Below, piece by piece: positions 53,291 through 63,325 of a stretch of 64,000 nucleotides of DNA. Below the pieces are notes generated by a model, which saw only the letters and a program-made list of their open reading frames with translations, had not been told where the DNA came from and searched no databases. Each line of letters starts with the position of its first letter. The stretch's first letter is position 1. The position numbers were made by a program, and so were the translations under genes. The stretch comes from Streptomyces coacervatus (GTDB taxonomy: Bacteria > Actinomycetota > Actinomycetes > Streptomycetales > Streptomycetaceae), in the NCBI RefSeq assembly GCF_029223485.1, contig NZ_JARHTP010000023.1, positions 1 to 64,000 on the forward strand, read 5' to 3'.

Positions 53291-54433
53291 ATGCTCAACA
53301 TCGCGACCACGCTGTACGACTGGTGCCGTGCAGGCCGCTCCTTCGCCCTCGCCACGGTCGTCCACGTCAGCGGCAGCGCCCCACTTCCTCCGGGCACCGC
53401 GCTGGCCGTGGACACCGAGGGCACCGCGGTCGGCAGCATCTCCGGAGGCTGTGTGGAGGGCGCCGTCTACGACCTCTGCACGCAGGTGCTCGCCGACTGC
53501 AGTGCTCCCGTACGGACGCGCTTCGGCTACTCCGACGAAGATGCCTTCGCCGTCGGTCTGACCTGCGGCGGCGAGATCGACGTCCTCGTGCAGCGCGTCG
53601 ATCCCGCCGCCCAGCCGCAGCTCACAGCCGCTCTCGAAGCGGCGGCGCGACGCCGGTCCACCGCTGTGGCCCATGTCGTGGACGGCCCCGGTGAACTCCT
53701 CGGCCACACCCTGCACGTCAGCCACCAGACCTTCGACGGCACCCTGGGCAGCGCGGACACGGACCGGGCCGTCACCGCACAGGCCCGCGCACTGCTGCGG
53801 GCGGGCCGCACTGCCCGTATCGAGGTCGGCGGCGACGCCGGCACCTGCCCGCAGCGGCTGTCCGTCCTGGTCCACACCCGCGCGCCCCGCCCCCGCATGC
53901 TGATCTTCGGCGCCACCGACTTCGCCGCCGCGCTCAGCCGCGCCGGGAGTTTCCTCGGCTACCACGTCACCGTCTGCGACGCGCGCCCCGTCTTCGCCAC
54001 CGCCACCCGCTTCCCGTACGCCGACGAGGTCGTCACCGACTGGCCGCACCGCTACCTCGCGGCCACCGAGGTCGACATCCGCACCGCCGTCTGCGTCCTC
54101 ACCCACGATCCCAAGTTCGACATCCCCCTGCTGCGGCTGGCCCTCGGCCTCCCGGTCGGCTACGTCGGGGCGATGGGCTCTCGGCGCACCCACGACCACC
54201 GCGTCGACGCCCTGCGCGAAGCCGGCGTACCGCAGAACCTGCTCGCCCGCCTGCGCTCCCCGATCGGCCTCGACCTCGGCGCCTCCACCCCTGAGGAGAC
54301 GGCCGTCTCCATCACCGCGGAGATCATCGCCCACACCAACCACGGCACCGGTCTACCTCTGTCGGACGGCACCGACCCCATCCATCACCCGACTCCCCGC
54401 AGTCATGTCCCGGCCGGCCTCGGGGCCGCGTGA
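53291..54433 (+). CDS. XdhC/PaoD-type molybdenum cofactor maturation protein
   Basis: This 380-residue XdhC-family protein has an N-terminal XdhC_CoxI domain (ATVVHVSGSAPLPPGTALAV, GSISGGCVEGAVYDL, LTCGGEIDVLVQ) and a C-terminal XdhC_C Rossmann-like domain (RMLIFGATDFAAALSRAGSF, GYVGAMGSRRTHDHRVDALR, GLDLGASTPEETAVSITAEI). These proteins sulfurate the Mo cofactor and insert it into xanthine oxidase family enzymes before export. It is placed last in the operon, as PaoD is in E. coli. Confidence 0.88.
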   Translation: MLNIATTLYDWCRAGRSFALATVVHVSGSAPLPPGTALAVDTEGTAVGSISGGCVEGAVYDLCTQVLADCSAPVRTRFGYSDEDAFAVGLTCGGEIDVLVQRVDPAAQPQLTAALEAAARRRSTAVAHVVDGPGELLGHTLHVSHQTFDGTLGSADTDRAVTAQARALLRAGRTARIEVGGDAGTCPQRLSVLVHTRAPRPRMLIFGATDFAAALSRAGSFLGYHVTVCDARPVFATATRFPYADEVVTDWPHRYLAATEVDIRTAVCVLTHDPKFDIPLLRLALGLPVGYVGAMGSRRTHDHRVDALREAGVPQNLLARLRSPIGLDLGASTPEETAVSITAEIIAHTNHGTGLPLSDGTDPIHHPTPRSHVPAGLGAA

Positions 54434-54506
54434 CCGCCGGGCTCGCCCGGCCTTCGACCATTTTCCCCCCCAACGAACCACCCCCACAAACAAACGGAGC
54501 ACCACC

Positions 54507-55868
54507 ATGCGCACGGCAGACATATCCAGGCAGGGCCTCGTTCTCGCCGCCACAGCACTCGTGCTGGCCGCGACCCTCCCCACCGCCGCCGAAGCCGCCG
54601 CGTCGACTCCTCCCAGCGGCCACTACACCGGCAGCCTCAGCGACGGGGCGACCTGGATCGCCGACGTCCCCGAGCAGTGGAACGGCACCGTCCTGCTCTA
54701 CAGCCACGGCTTCGGCCACCTCGAACCCCGCGACGCGCCCAACGGCTCCAACCAGGCCCTCCTCGACGCGGGATACGCGCTCGTCGGGTCCTCGTACAAC
54801 CCGAACGGCCCGCTGTGGGCGCTCAACGACGCAGAACGCGACCAGTTCGCCACGCTGACGGCCTTCCGGTCCACGATCGGCCGCGCCGAGCGGGTGATCT
54901 CCGTCGGCCAGTCCATGGGTGGTCTGATCAACTCCCAGATCGCCCGGGACGGCGCCGGACGGATCGACGGCTCCCTCAACGTCTGCGGCCTCGTCGGCGG
55001 CGGGATCGACGTGGCCAACTACCAGCTCGACGGCCAGTACACCATCGCCACCCTGCTCGACCCGGACCACGACCACCACCTGGCCGGCTTCACCAGCCTC
55101 ACGCAGCCCGCCCAGGTCGCCGCCCAGCTCACCGACGTCGTCACCGCCGCCCAGAAAACCCCCGAGGGCCGCGCACGGCTCACCCTCGCCGCCGCCTACC
55201 TCAACCTGCCCGGCTGGCCTGACGACAAGACTCCGTCCGGCACGCCCGGCACCGCACCGACCGACTACCTCCCCTCGCTGCTCTCGTTCTTCACCGGCGC
55301 CCGCTACTCGATCGAGCAGTCGGCCGGCGGCAACGTCTCCTGGAACGCCGGAGTCGACTACACCGCGCTCCTGAAGAAGTCGGCCCACGCCGACGAGGTC
55401 CGCAAGACCTACCGGGCCGCCGGACTCGACCTCCACAAGGACCTGGCCACGCTCACCCGCAACGCGCACATCACGGCGGACCCGCAGGCCCTGGCCCATG
55501 CGCGACGGACCTCGACCACCGGCCAGGGACTGGCCGTCCCCCTCCTCGACATCCACAACAACGTCGACGAGATCGTGCCCGCAGAACACGAGACCGCCTT
55601 CCGCACCCGCATCAAGGCCGCCGGTGACAGCGCCCTGCTCCGGCAGGCGTACGTCGACAGGGCCGGGCACTGCAACTTCACCCCCGCCGAGATCGTGGCA
55701 GGCGTCAACACGGTCAACGAGCGTGTAACCACGGGCCGTTGGGGCGCGACCGCGACCACCGCGGCGCTCCAGGCCAGTGCCGAGGCCCTGCACCTCGACG
55801 GCGGGGCCGCTTTCGTCGACGACAAGCCGGGCCAGTTGGTCGGTGTTCGCGAGGGGATCACGCGCTGA
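54507..55868 (+). CDS. Secreted alpha/beta hydrolase
   Basis: This 453-residue exported protein has a signal peptide (GLVLAATALVLAATLPTAAEA). The hydrolase core has GTVLLYSHGFGHLEP and the nucleophile elbow ISVGQSMGGLINS; the acid/His pair is likely in PLLDIHNNVDEIVPAEHE and VDRAGHCNFTPAEI. The family is related to actinobacterial lipases/tannase-like esterases but is not precisely identified. It follows the XdhC-like gene by 73 bp and could share its transcript. The TetR gene next to it is convergent. Confidence 0.78.
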   Translation: MRTADISRQGLVLAATALVLAATLPTAAEAAASTPPSGHYTGSLSDGATWIADVPEQWNGTVLLYSHGFGHLEPRDAPNGSNQALLDAGYALVGSSYNPNGPLWALNDAERDQFATLTAFRSTIGRAERVISVGQSMGGLINSQIARDGAGRIDGSLNVCGLVGGGIDVANYQLDGQYTIATLLDPDHDHHLAGFTSLTQPAQVAAQLTDVVTAAQKTPEGRARLTLAAAYLNLPGWPDDKTPSGTPGTAPTDYLPSLLSFFTGARYSIEQSAGGNVSWNAGVDYTALLKKSAHADEVRKTYRAAGLDLHKDLATLTRNAHITADPQALAHARRTSTTGQGLAVPLLDIHNNVDEIVPAEHETAFRTRIKAAGDSALLRQAYVDRAGHCNFTPAEIVAGVNTVNERVTTGRWGATATTAALQASAEALHLDGGAAFVDDKPGQLVGVREGITR

Positions 55869-55934
55869 CAGCGGATCGCGATTGCCCGGTCAACGACTGA
55901 GAGGAGCTTGGGCCGGGGGACGGACGGGATGCCT

Positions 55935-56549
55935 TCACTCGGGGGTGTGCACTGCCGCGAGCGCGTCGGCATACAGGCCACGAATGTCGGCATCGCCGTC
56001 CGCCTGGACCCATTCCTGGATCGCGGCGTCGGCGCAACCGAAGGCGGCGATGACGAGGGCGCGCGCTCGGGCGTCGGGGCCGTTGCTGTGAGTGTGGCCG
56101 AGGCGGGCGCGTACGTCGGGGATGAGCATGTCCTGCCACAGGAGCTGCTTCTCGAGGTGGCGGGCGCGCAGTGACGGGGTGCCCGTGAGCATGGCCTGGG
56201 CGCGGAGCGTGCGCTCGGGGTCGTTGACGAAACTGCTCAGCAGGAGCGCGACCGCATGGCTCAGGGCCTCCCAGGGCGACTCGTCCGCCGGACGGGCCCG
56301 AAGACCGTCGCGTACGCGCTCTCCGGCGCTGGTGAAGCTGCCGAGTACGACGTCCTCCTTGGTCGGGAAGTGCCGGAAGAAGCTGCTCCGTGAGACGCCG
56401 GCGCGGGCGGCGATCTGGTCGGCGGTGGTCTCGTCGAAGCCGTTGGCCAGGAACAGCTCCATCGCCGCGGCGGTGATCTCGGCGCGGACGGCGGCGCGCT
56501 GCCGCTCGCGCAGTGTCGGCTTGGCGATCGTCGCCCTGTCCTCCTGCAT
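55935..56549 (-). CDS. TetR-family regulator
   Basis: This 204-residue repressor has the N-terminal HTH RAEITAAAMELFLANGFDET followed by TADQIAARAGVSRSSFFRHF and a helical ligand domain. It is divergent from the aldo/keto reductase at 56646; the intervening 96 bp contain a likely operator. The effector is probably a substrate of the reductase, for example an aldehyde. Confidence 0.9.
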   Translation of the reverse strand: MQEDRATIAKPTLRERQRAAVRAEITAAAMELFLANGFDETTADQIAARAGVSRSSFFRHFPTKEDVVLGSFTSAGERVRDGLRARPADESPWEALSHAVALLLSSFVNDPERTLRAQAMLTGTPSLRARHLEKQLLWQDMLIPDVRARLGHTHSNGPDARARALVIAAFGCADAAIQEWVQADGDADIRGLYADALAAVHTPE

Positions 56550-56582
56550 GAGGTCACCCTATCGGACCGCAATGCAATGTGG

Positions 56583-56609
56583 GACTGAGTGTCATGTAGG
56601 GTTTCAGTC
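56583..56609. promoter_or_regulatory. Candidate TetR operator
   Basis: GACTGA (56583-56588) and TCAGTC (56604-56609) form a perfect 6-bp dyad spaced by 15 bases, with further AATG/CATT symmetry outside. It lies in the divergent TetR/aldo-keto-reductase promoter. Confidence 0.5.
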
Positions 56610-56645
56610 TCGCATTCGTGATCGTCCGTTCCAAGGGAGGCCCCC

Positions 56646-57704
<1,059 letters not shown>

Positions 57705-57762
57705 GCCGGTGGCGATTCCCGTCGGATACTTCAGGCCGTCGGGTGGTGTCCCTGACGACCGG

Positions 57763-58686
57763 TCACAGGTGCTTGCCGAAGAACTCGGTGAGCTTCTCGG
57801 CGACCTGGGGAACGTACTCGGGATTCCAGTACAGGTCGATGTGGCTGGCGCCGTCGAGGACGACGAGCTCCTTGGGCTCCTTCGCCCGCTCGATCGCGTC
57901 CTGGCTCATGTAGAGCGTGTCGGCCTCGGAGCCGGCGATCAGCAGCAGCGGGCGCGGGGAGATCAGCTCGATCCCCTCGAACGGGAAGAACGCCATCTGC
58001 TGACTGAGGCTGGAGAGGGCGAACGTGCCCATGAACCGGGGGTTGGGGTCGATCTCGGAGTAGTACTTGTAGCCCTCCAGGTACATCGCGGGGATGGTGG
58101 AGAGGTCGTTCATGTCGAACTTGGGGTTGTCAGCGATGAGGGAGAACATCTCGACCTCCCCGCCGGCCGCCTCGCGCGTGCGGGCCTGGGCCGAGCGCCT
58201 GAGCAGGTCGCTGCGGTACTCCGCCGACTGAGCGCCGAGGGGGCCGACGCCGTCGCGGCGCGCGGAGCCGATGTTGAAGGTGCTCACGCCCGCGACGGCC
58301 TTGATCCGCAGCTCGGTCTGCGAGACGTTGACCGTGTAGCCGCCGCCCGCGCAGATGCCGAGGGCGCCGATGCGCTCCTCGTCCACGTCGGGGTGGATGC
58401 TCAGGAAGTCCACCGCGCGGCGGATGTCCTCGACCCGCGCCGAGGGGAACTCGGAGAAGTGCGGCTCGCCGCCGCTCTCGCCCTGGTACGAGGCGTCGAA
58501 GACCAGGGCGATGAAGCCCTGTTCGGCCAGCAGCTTCGCGTAGGTGGTGGGGACCTGCTCCTTGACCGCGCCGAACGGGTGGGTCACCACGATCGCGGGG
58601 TACTTCGTGCCCTGCTCGAAGCCGTCCGGCTTGAACAGGTTGCCGACCACCGTGTTGCCCTTGTTGGTAAAGGTCACTCGGTCCAT
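57763..58686 (-). CDS. Alpha/beta hydrolase (dienelactone hydrolase/DltD-like)
   Basis: This 307-residue cytosolic hydrolase has KYPAIVVTHPFGAVKEQVPT, the nucleophile elbow GALGICAGGGYTVN (a Cys where Ser is usual, as in dienelactone hydrolases), and the acid/His in LLIAGSEADTLYMSQDA and VVLDGASHIDLYWNPEYVPQ. RBS AAAAGGACC and ATG 58686 are chosen over the longer frame that runs through the operator region. Copy 3 of the conserved operator element lies about 240 bp upstream. Confidence 0.85.
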   Translation of the reverse strand: MDRVTFTNKGNTVVGNLFKPDGFEQGTKYPAIVVTHPFGAVKEQVPTTYAKLLAEQGFIALVFDASYQGESGGEPHFSEFPSARVEDIRRAVDFLSIHPDVDEERIGALGICAGGGYTVNVSQTELRIKAVAGVSTFNIGSARRDGVGPLGAQSAEYRSDLLRRSAQARTREAAGGEVEMFSLIADNPKFDMNDLSTIPAMYLEGYKYYSEIDPNPRFMGTFALSSLSQQMAFFPFEGIELISPRPLLLIAGSEADTLYMSQDAIERAKEPKELVVLDGASHIDLYWNPEYVPQVAEKLTEFFGKHL

Positions 58687-58925
58687 TTTCAGGTCCTTTT
58701 CGTTCCAGGTTTTTCTGTCGCACGTGGGGCGGTCGACGGAGCGAGGGGTTCCCGGGCGCGCACGCGCCCACGCCCCGGTCCAGCCCCAGTCACCCGTACG
58801 TTTGTACGTCTGCGTCGGGGAGGCCGACGGACGGCTGCCGACGGGTGTTGCCGGTACGCGACCAGCCTCGTTGCCCCGGCCTCCGAGTGGCAGGCCCCAC
58901 GGTGGCGTGGAGTACCGATCCGTGG

Positions 58926-58972
58926 TGTGACAGGGCACCCCACGTGTCTGCCGCGCAGGTCAGCGGGCCGGC
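58926..58972 (+). promoter_or_regulatory. Conserved operator-like element, copy 3
   Basis: The core TGTGACAGGGCACCCCAC (58926-58943) is identical to copy 1. The full 47 bases match copy 1 at 40 positions. It lies upstream of the alpha/beta hydrolase and points toward the position where a MmyB-type regulator would start, but only a reversed remnant of one follows. Confidence 0.55.
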
Positions 58973-58993
58973 GCGGTGCCGGGACGCTGAGGT

Positions 58994-59233
58994 CACCTAC
59001 TTCCGGACGGTGGAAGGTCTTGGACTCGCGGGGGTGCCCCTTCACGTCGTAGCGTTCCCACAGACGGGCGAACTCCGGGCTCTTCAAGAGGAGTTCACCG
59101 ACGAGCCGGGGCAGGTCGGGGGCGTCGGGATCGGTACCGGCCAGGGCGCGCAGATGGGCGAGGCAGCTGCGGATCTGGTTGTCCCAGTTCTCGAAGAGGT
59201 CGGGCGCGGCGGGGTGGAGGAAGAGCTGCCCCT
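58994..59233 (-). pseudogene. Reversed MmyB-type regulator remnant
   Basis: The frame reads LFLHPAAPDLFENWDNQIRS, then RLVGELLLKSPEFARLWERY and SKTFHRPEVGDL, which correspond to about residues 170-260 of the regulators at 41764 and 46398. The HTH and the TLGYQGMQ-type end are missing, and it lies on the opposite strand from where the intact gene would be. It runs directly into operator copy 3. Confidence 0.7.
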
Positions 59234-59459
59234 AGTGCTCCGGCAGCACCGACGGGGATGCCTCCCCGGGGGACTGCCGGACGACGCCCCCGAGCACGTC
59301 CCACACCGGCACGCCTTGATTGCTCCATCGCTCCCAGTTCGGCACGTGGTCACCCATCGCGCCGAGGTCAGCTGCGAGTGCCACTTGAGCCTGGCATTCA
59401 GACAGTTCCAATACCCGACTCCACCGTCAGCCCGCCCCGGCGGCTCCCAGACCAAGTTC

Positions 59460-59990
59460 ATGTCCGAGGTCAGCGCGGAGGAGCAGGTCCGAAACAAGGA
59501 CCTGACCCTGGCGGCGTTCCGTGACTACCAGAACGGAATCCGCCCGGCCGGACCCGGAGCCCGCGACCTGATGGCCCACTTCAAGTCCGTCGACGAGACG
59601 ATCCGCGAACTGCAGGCATCGTCCCCCGGTGTCCGCCCCGGGGACGAGGAAGTGATCCAGCTACTGGCCCGCCGAGCGAAGACGCTGCACCTGGGCGTCG
59701 CGAACTACTGCTGGTTCGCCGACCCCTCCTGGGCATTGTGCCTCTTCTTGGCCGGCACACCAGGAGCGGACAAGCCGATGGTCGGCATGTGCGACTCCGC
59801 CCGGTGTCCGCAGGCCACCCACCACATCGGACACCGGACAGTGTGGGTCTCCGCCGCAGAGAACAAAAAGGTGTTCATCGGCAACATCGGGCGCGGGCAA
59901 AAGGATGAGAAGGCCCGCCTGCAGAAGGAACTCGACCGCGACCTGCGGGTCTTGGCCGAAATCGACGCCGCGACCGGAAGGGCAGTGTGA
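59460..59990 (+). CDS. C-terminal part of a Tn554-like tyrosine recombinase (TnpB type)
   Basis: This 176-residue frame has SAEEQVRNKDLTLAAFRDYQ, PGARDLMAHFKSVDETIREL, a Cys-rich MVGMCDSARCPQATHHIGHR and a charged helical tail (DEKARLQKELDRDLRVLAEI). These features occur at the C-terminus of large integrase-like proteins of Tn554-type elements in Streptomyces, after the catalytic domain. The recombinase R-H-R-Y core is absent, so this is a truncated remnant even though an ATG gives an open frame. The DUF6262-like gene starts 2 bases after its stop. Confidence 0.6.
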   Translation: MSEVSAEEQVRNKDLTLAAFRDYQNGIRPAGPGARDLMAHFKSVDETIRELQASSPGVRPGDEEVIQLLARRAKTLHLGVANYCWFADPSWALCLFLAGTPGADKPMVGMCDSARCPQATHHIGHRTVWVSAAENKKVFIGNIGRGQKDEKARLQKELDRDLRVLAEIDAATGRAV

Positions 59991-59991
59991 C

Positions 59992-60488
59992 ATGGGACGT
60001 ATCAGCGTGGACACCCGAGCCCATAACGAGGAGGCGATCCGCGCGGCGATGGACCGGCTGCTGCGCGGCGACTTGCCGCCCGGCGGCAAGTGCGACCTCC
60101 GAACCGTGGCGAGCGAGGCCGGGATGCCCCGCACCGCCTTCTACGCAAGAAGAACCGCGACGGCACTGCCAGAAAGGGCCCGTATCAGCACCTCGCCCAA
60201 GAGTTCGAACGGCCCTTGACCGCCCTCAGGGATGCCGGAACGGTCCCCGACCCCCGAACCGTGCAGATCGAGCGGCTCAAGGAGGCCAACGCCACCCTCA
60301 AGACCCGGCTCGAACAGCGGGACGCCGAACTTGAGACGCTCAAGGACTTCAAACGACGCGCCCTGTCTCAAATTGCAGCCCAGCACCTGGAAATCGAGCG
60401 CCTACGGGAACAGAGCGCGGGCCTCGGCAACGTTCGCAGGATCCCGCCTGGCCGAGTGGGCACGGCGCCGTATGGGTCATGCAGCTGA
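59992..60488 (+). pseudogene. TnpC-like (DUF6262-type) transposon accessory protein, frameshifted
   Basis: The first frame encodes RISVDTRAHNEEAIRAAMDR and LLRGDLPPGGKCDLRTVASE up to RTAFYA. Loss of one base near 60145-60150 moves the rest into a second frame (KKNRDGTARKGPYQHLAQEF, then a coiled coil with VQIERLKEANATLKTRLEQR). Together this is the usual partner of Tn554-like recombinases. The element is therefore dead on two counts: truncated recombinase and frameshifted accessory gene. Confidence 0.65.
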
Positions 60489-60960
60489 CGACATTCACAT
60501 ACAGGGGGGCGGCTGCCCGGCCGATGAATGCCGGCCAGCCCCCCTGGTGCTGCGCCAGGGATCTACTCGTCTGAACGAGGACGCGCGCTGCCACCTACCG
60601 CGTCCTGGGTCGTCACCAGCCGATGGTCAGGCGGGTCTCGGGACTCGGGCCGCGTGACGCGGACACCGGCGGCGAGCCGGTCGTCGGGGGCGCTTGCGGG
60701 GTAGGCGGTGACGACGGGCTGCTGGGGCCTCTCCTGACCTCAGCGCCGCAGGAGGTCGTTGACCTGGCCGATGAGTTTGCTGCTGTCCGGGCCGTGCACG
60801 ATGAGACCGAGCTCGTTGGCGTCCTCGCCGGCCGGGCGGGCGGTCACGTAGACGGGTGTGCCGCCGTCGTACAGGCCTCCACTTGGGAGACCCCGCCCGT
60901 GACGCCGCGACTCCCTGCTGAGCGCGCTGGTCGCGACCGGCCTGCAGGTCGTTCTCGCCT
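60489..60960. other. Remnant-bearing stretch without an intact gene
   Basis: The only protein-like text is on the minus strand at 60740-60880: GGLYDGGTPVYVTARPAGED and NELGLIVHGPDSSKLIGQVN followed by DLLRR and a stop. It reads like a genuine C-terminus, but no upstream part or family is recognised. A GC-rich imperfect hairpin at about 60507-60546 may be an end of the old transposon. Confidence 0.4.
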
Positions 60961-61785
60961 TCACCGTGTTCGCCGCGTGACGGGCAACCGCTGCGTGGGT
61001 GATGGCTGTCGTGATCCGTCGGTTCCGCGTCCGGCGAGGGCCACCCGCAGGAGCCCGTTCGTGAGCACCATCCCCGCAATGGCCAGCAGGAATGCCGCGG
61101 GCGCACCGAACGGGCCGAGGGCGGCGGCCAGCACCATCAGGAACACGGTGCTGCCGGCCGCCGCGGTCAGCGCACCGTGGGTCAGTTCCACTGCCGCCCG
61201 CGGACCGGTCGACCGGTGCAGGCCAGGAGCCATCACCGCCAGCAGTACCGGCAGCGACGAGAGCATGCCGCCCAGCGTCGGCCCCAGAGTCTGCGAGGCC
61301 GCGAGGGCCACGGTGACCGCGGCTGCCGATACTGCCATCCGTATCGGCAGCTCCCAGCCGCCCTCCCGGCGCGGTGCACGCGGCGCCGCACCGGGCTCGG
61401 GCCAGGTCCACAGCCCGGCCACGATCGCCGCACCGGCCAACGCGGCCGTCAGCCACGCGTCGTCCACCGCGATGCCCAGTGCCGCTGCCGCGCCACTGGC
61501 CACAAGGGCCGCCCCGAGGGCCTGCCGGGGCCGCACCCGCGGCGCGAACTGCCCGTAGGCCAGGGCGAAACACACCACCACCAGCTGCCCCGTCACCGCC
61601 CCGAGTGCCGCTCCGGCAGCCACCCGGTGCCCGGACGTCAGACACATCAGCACCAGGAACGGCCCCGTCGTCGTCGGAGCACCAAGGAGCTGCCCGCCCA
61701 AACGCGGGCCCAGCCTTCGGGCGAGGACGGAGGCGAGCAGAACAACCGAAGGCGCCAGAGCGACACGGAACAGCAGCATTTCCAT
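60961..61785 (-). CDS. Polytopic membrane protein, possible exporter
   Basis: This 274-residue protein has about eight hydrophobic segments (for example RVALAPSVVLLASVLARRLG, AVTGQLVVVCFALAYGQFAP, GGMLSSLPVLLAVMAPGLHR) arranged as two similar halves. The repeated PxxGGxLxxxPTTTGP/LPVLLAV motif (GPRLGGQLLGAPTTTGPFLV and GPTLGGMLSSLPVLLAVMAP) indicates an internal duplication. It is divergent from the Lrp-type regulator, which often control amino-acid exporters. Family not named. Confidence 0.7.
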   Translation of the reverse strand: MEMLLFRVALAPSVVLLASVLARRLGPRLGGQLLGAPTTTGPFLVLMCLTSGHRVAAGAALGAVTGQLVVVCFALAYGQFAPRVRPRQALGAALVASGAAAALGIAVDDAWLTAALAGAAIVAGLWTWPEPGAAPRAPRREGGWELPIRMAVSAAAVTVALAASQTLGPTLGGMLSSLPVLLAVMAPGLHRSTGPRAAVELTHGALTAAAGSTVFLMVLAAALGPFGAPAAFLLAIAGMVLTNGLLRVALAGRGTDGSRQPSPTQRLPVTRRTR

Positions 61786-61905
61786 GACTTCGACCCTGCC
61801 GGAAGAACCCCCGATTCAGATTCGGATCTCGACCCGCCCATGGCCACAGTGCCGATCAATCCTCGGCAGATGCACGAAGAGGCCGAGGAATCCTACGATC
61901 CATGC

Positions 61906-62373
61906 ATGGACCGTATCGACCGGCAGCTCCTCGTCCTTCTCCGGCGGGACGGCCGCGCCACCTACCAGGACCTGGGGCGACACGTGCGTCTCTCGGCGAA
62001 CACCGTGGCCGACCGGGTCCGCAGACTGCAGAAGGCCGGCATCATCCGCGGCTACCGAGCCGACATCGACCTGGCCGTCCTCGGCCGCACCATGGAGATG
62101 CTCAGCGACATCCGGCTGCGCGACGGCGTCGACCGCGCCGCCTTCGAGCAACAGCTCACCCAGATCCCGCAGGTGGTCGGCGCGATGCGGCTCACCGGCG
62201 AGTACGACTACCAGCTGCGCGTGGTCTGCACCGACGCCCACGAGTTCGAGGGCGTCATCGACCGCCTCAAGGGGGATGCGGGCGTGCGCGAACTGCGCAG
62301 CCGACTGCTCCTCCACGAAGTGCCGCTGGGCCCCGACAACCTGATCGACCAAACCACCCCCGCCCGTCCCTGA
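61906..62373 (+). CDS. Lrp/AsnC-family regulator
   Basis: This 155-residue regulator has MDRIDRQLLVLLRRDGRATY, QDLGRHVRLSANTVADRVRR (HTH) and a C-terminal RAM domain (EYDYQLRVVCTDAHEFEGVI, LRSRLLLHEVPLGPDNL). These respond to amino acids. It is divergent from the membrane protein at 60961 with 120 bp between, suggesting that it controls export of its ligand. ATG 61906 is the family-typical start; in-frame ATGs at 61870 and 61840 exist, with no strong RBS for any of them. Confidence 0.88.
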   Translation: MDRIDRQLLVLLRRDGRATYQDLGRHVRLSANTVADRVRRLQKAGIIRGYRADIDLAVLGRTMEMLSDIRLRDGVDRAAFEQQLTQIPQVVGAMRLTGEYDYQLRVVCTDAHEFEGVIDRLKGDAGVRELRSRLLLHEVPLGPDNLIDQTTPARP

Positions 62374-62545
62374 GCAGTGCAGGTCCTCATCACCCTCAAG
62401 GCCCGGCACGCCGCGCTCTGCGGCATCTCTGCGCGTGTATGGGGCGGCACGACGTTTTCCGCCAATGCCTCTGTTTGAATCGGCGGAGCGATTGAAAGGT
62501 GGACCAACCGATGCAGCCACGCAAGCACCCGTCCGGGCCGGCGCG

Positions 62546-63211
62546 ATGACCGCTTCCGATCGCCGCCGGAGCGCGCCGGAGCATCCTTGGCGTGGGATTC
62601 ACCTCGACGTGTACGAGCGGCACATGGGCGACCCAGGGGTCGGGCAGCTCCAGCGGCTCCGCGAGATCACCCGGGAGCAGCTCGCGGCGTACCCGTTCCG
62701 TGCGATCGGGGTGCTGGGAGTCGCAGGAGGCAACGGCCTGGACCTCATCGACCCGGAGACCACGGATGCCGTCTACGGGTACGACATCAACCCCGACTAC
62801 CTCGACGCCTGCGAGACCCGGTATCGCGACACCCTCGGCGATCGCCTCCAGCTGATCGAGACGAGCATCGACCGTTCCGTGCGGATCGAGCGCGTCGACC
62901 TCCTCATCGCCAACCTCATCATCGAGTACGTGGGTGCCGAAGAGTTCGTCGCCTTCTCGGCCGCGAACGCCCGCTCCATCGGCGTGCTGTCGTGCGTGAT
63001 CCAGCGCAACGACGCGGCAGGCTTCGTCAGCTCGACGGACTACTCATCGTCGTTCGACGCTCTTGCCTCGGTGTCATCGGACATCGACCCCGAGACGCTG
63101 ACCTCAGCGATGTCGGATGCAGGGTTCGCAGACCTGGGTCGCTGCGATTACCCCTTGCCGAACGGTAAAACCCTGGTGCGACAGGACTTCCGGACGACCC
63201 CGCGCCCATGA
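62546..63211 (+). CDS. Class I SAM-dependent methyltransferase
   Basis: This 221-residue protein has HPWRGIHLDVYERHMGDPGV at the N-terminus, a motif-I-like AIGVLGVAGGNGLDLIDP, the acidic VYGYDINPDYLDACETRY and ERVDLLIANLIIEYVGAEEF, a Rossmann methyltransferase pattern. The start is uncertain: ATG 62546 precedes the first conserved block; 62465 and 62435 are also in frame. No partner gene is evident, so the substrate is unknown. Confidence 0.72.
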   Translation: MTASDRRRSAPEHPWRGIHLDVYERHMGDPGVGQLQRLREITREQLAAYPFRAIGVLGVAGGNGLDLIDPETTDAVYGYDINPDYLDACETRYRDTLGDRLQLIETSIDRSVRIERVDLLIANLIIEYVGAEEFVAFSAANARSIGVLSCVIQRNDAAGFVSSTDYSSSFDALASVSSDIDPETLTSAMSDAGFADLGRCDYPLPNGKTLVRQDFRTTPRP

Positions 63212-63325
63212 GCAGCCAGACCCCTGCGCCCGCGTCGTCGTACTTCGAGGCGGTGCCGGAGGATCTGGTGGCCGGGTTCCAGTAGGCCGTGACCAGGACC
63301 GGGTGACAGTTCGACAGGGCTGGGG

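Noticed and set aside
60900..60980. Plus-strand fragment SLLSALVATGLQVVLAFTVFAA before a stop
   Set aside because: Looks like a membrane helix but has an upstream stop and no start or family; only about 23 codons.
63208..63285. 25-codon frame overlapping the methyltransferase stop (ATGA)
   Set aside because: Too short, no recognised family; possibly a remnant N-terminus but nothing supports it.
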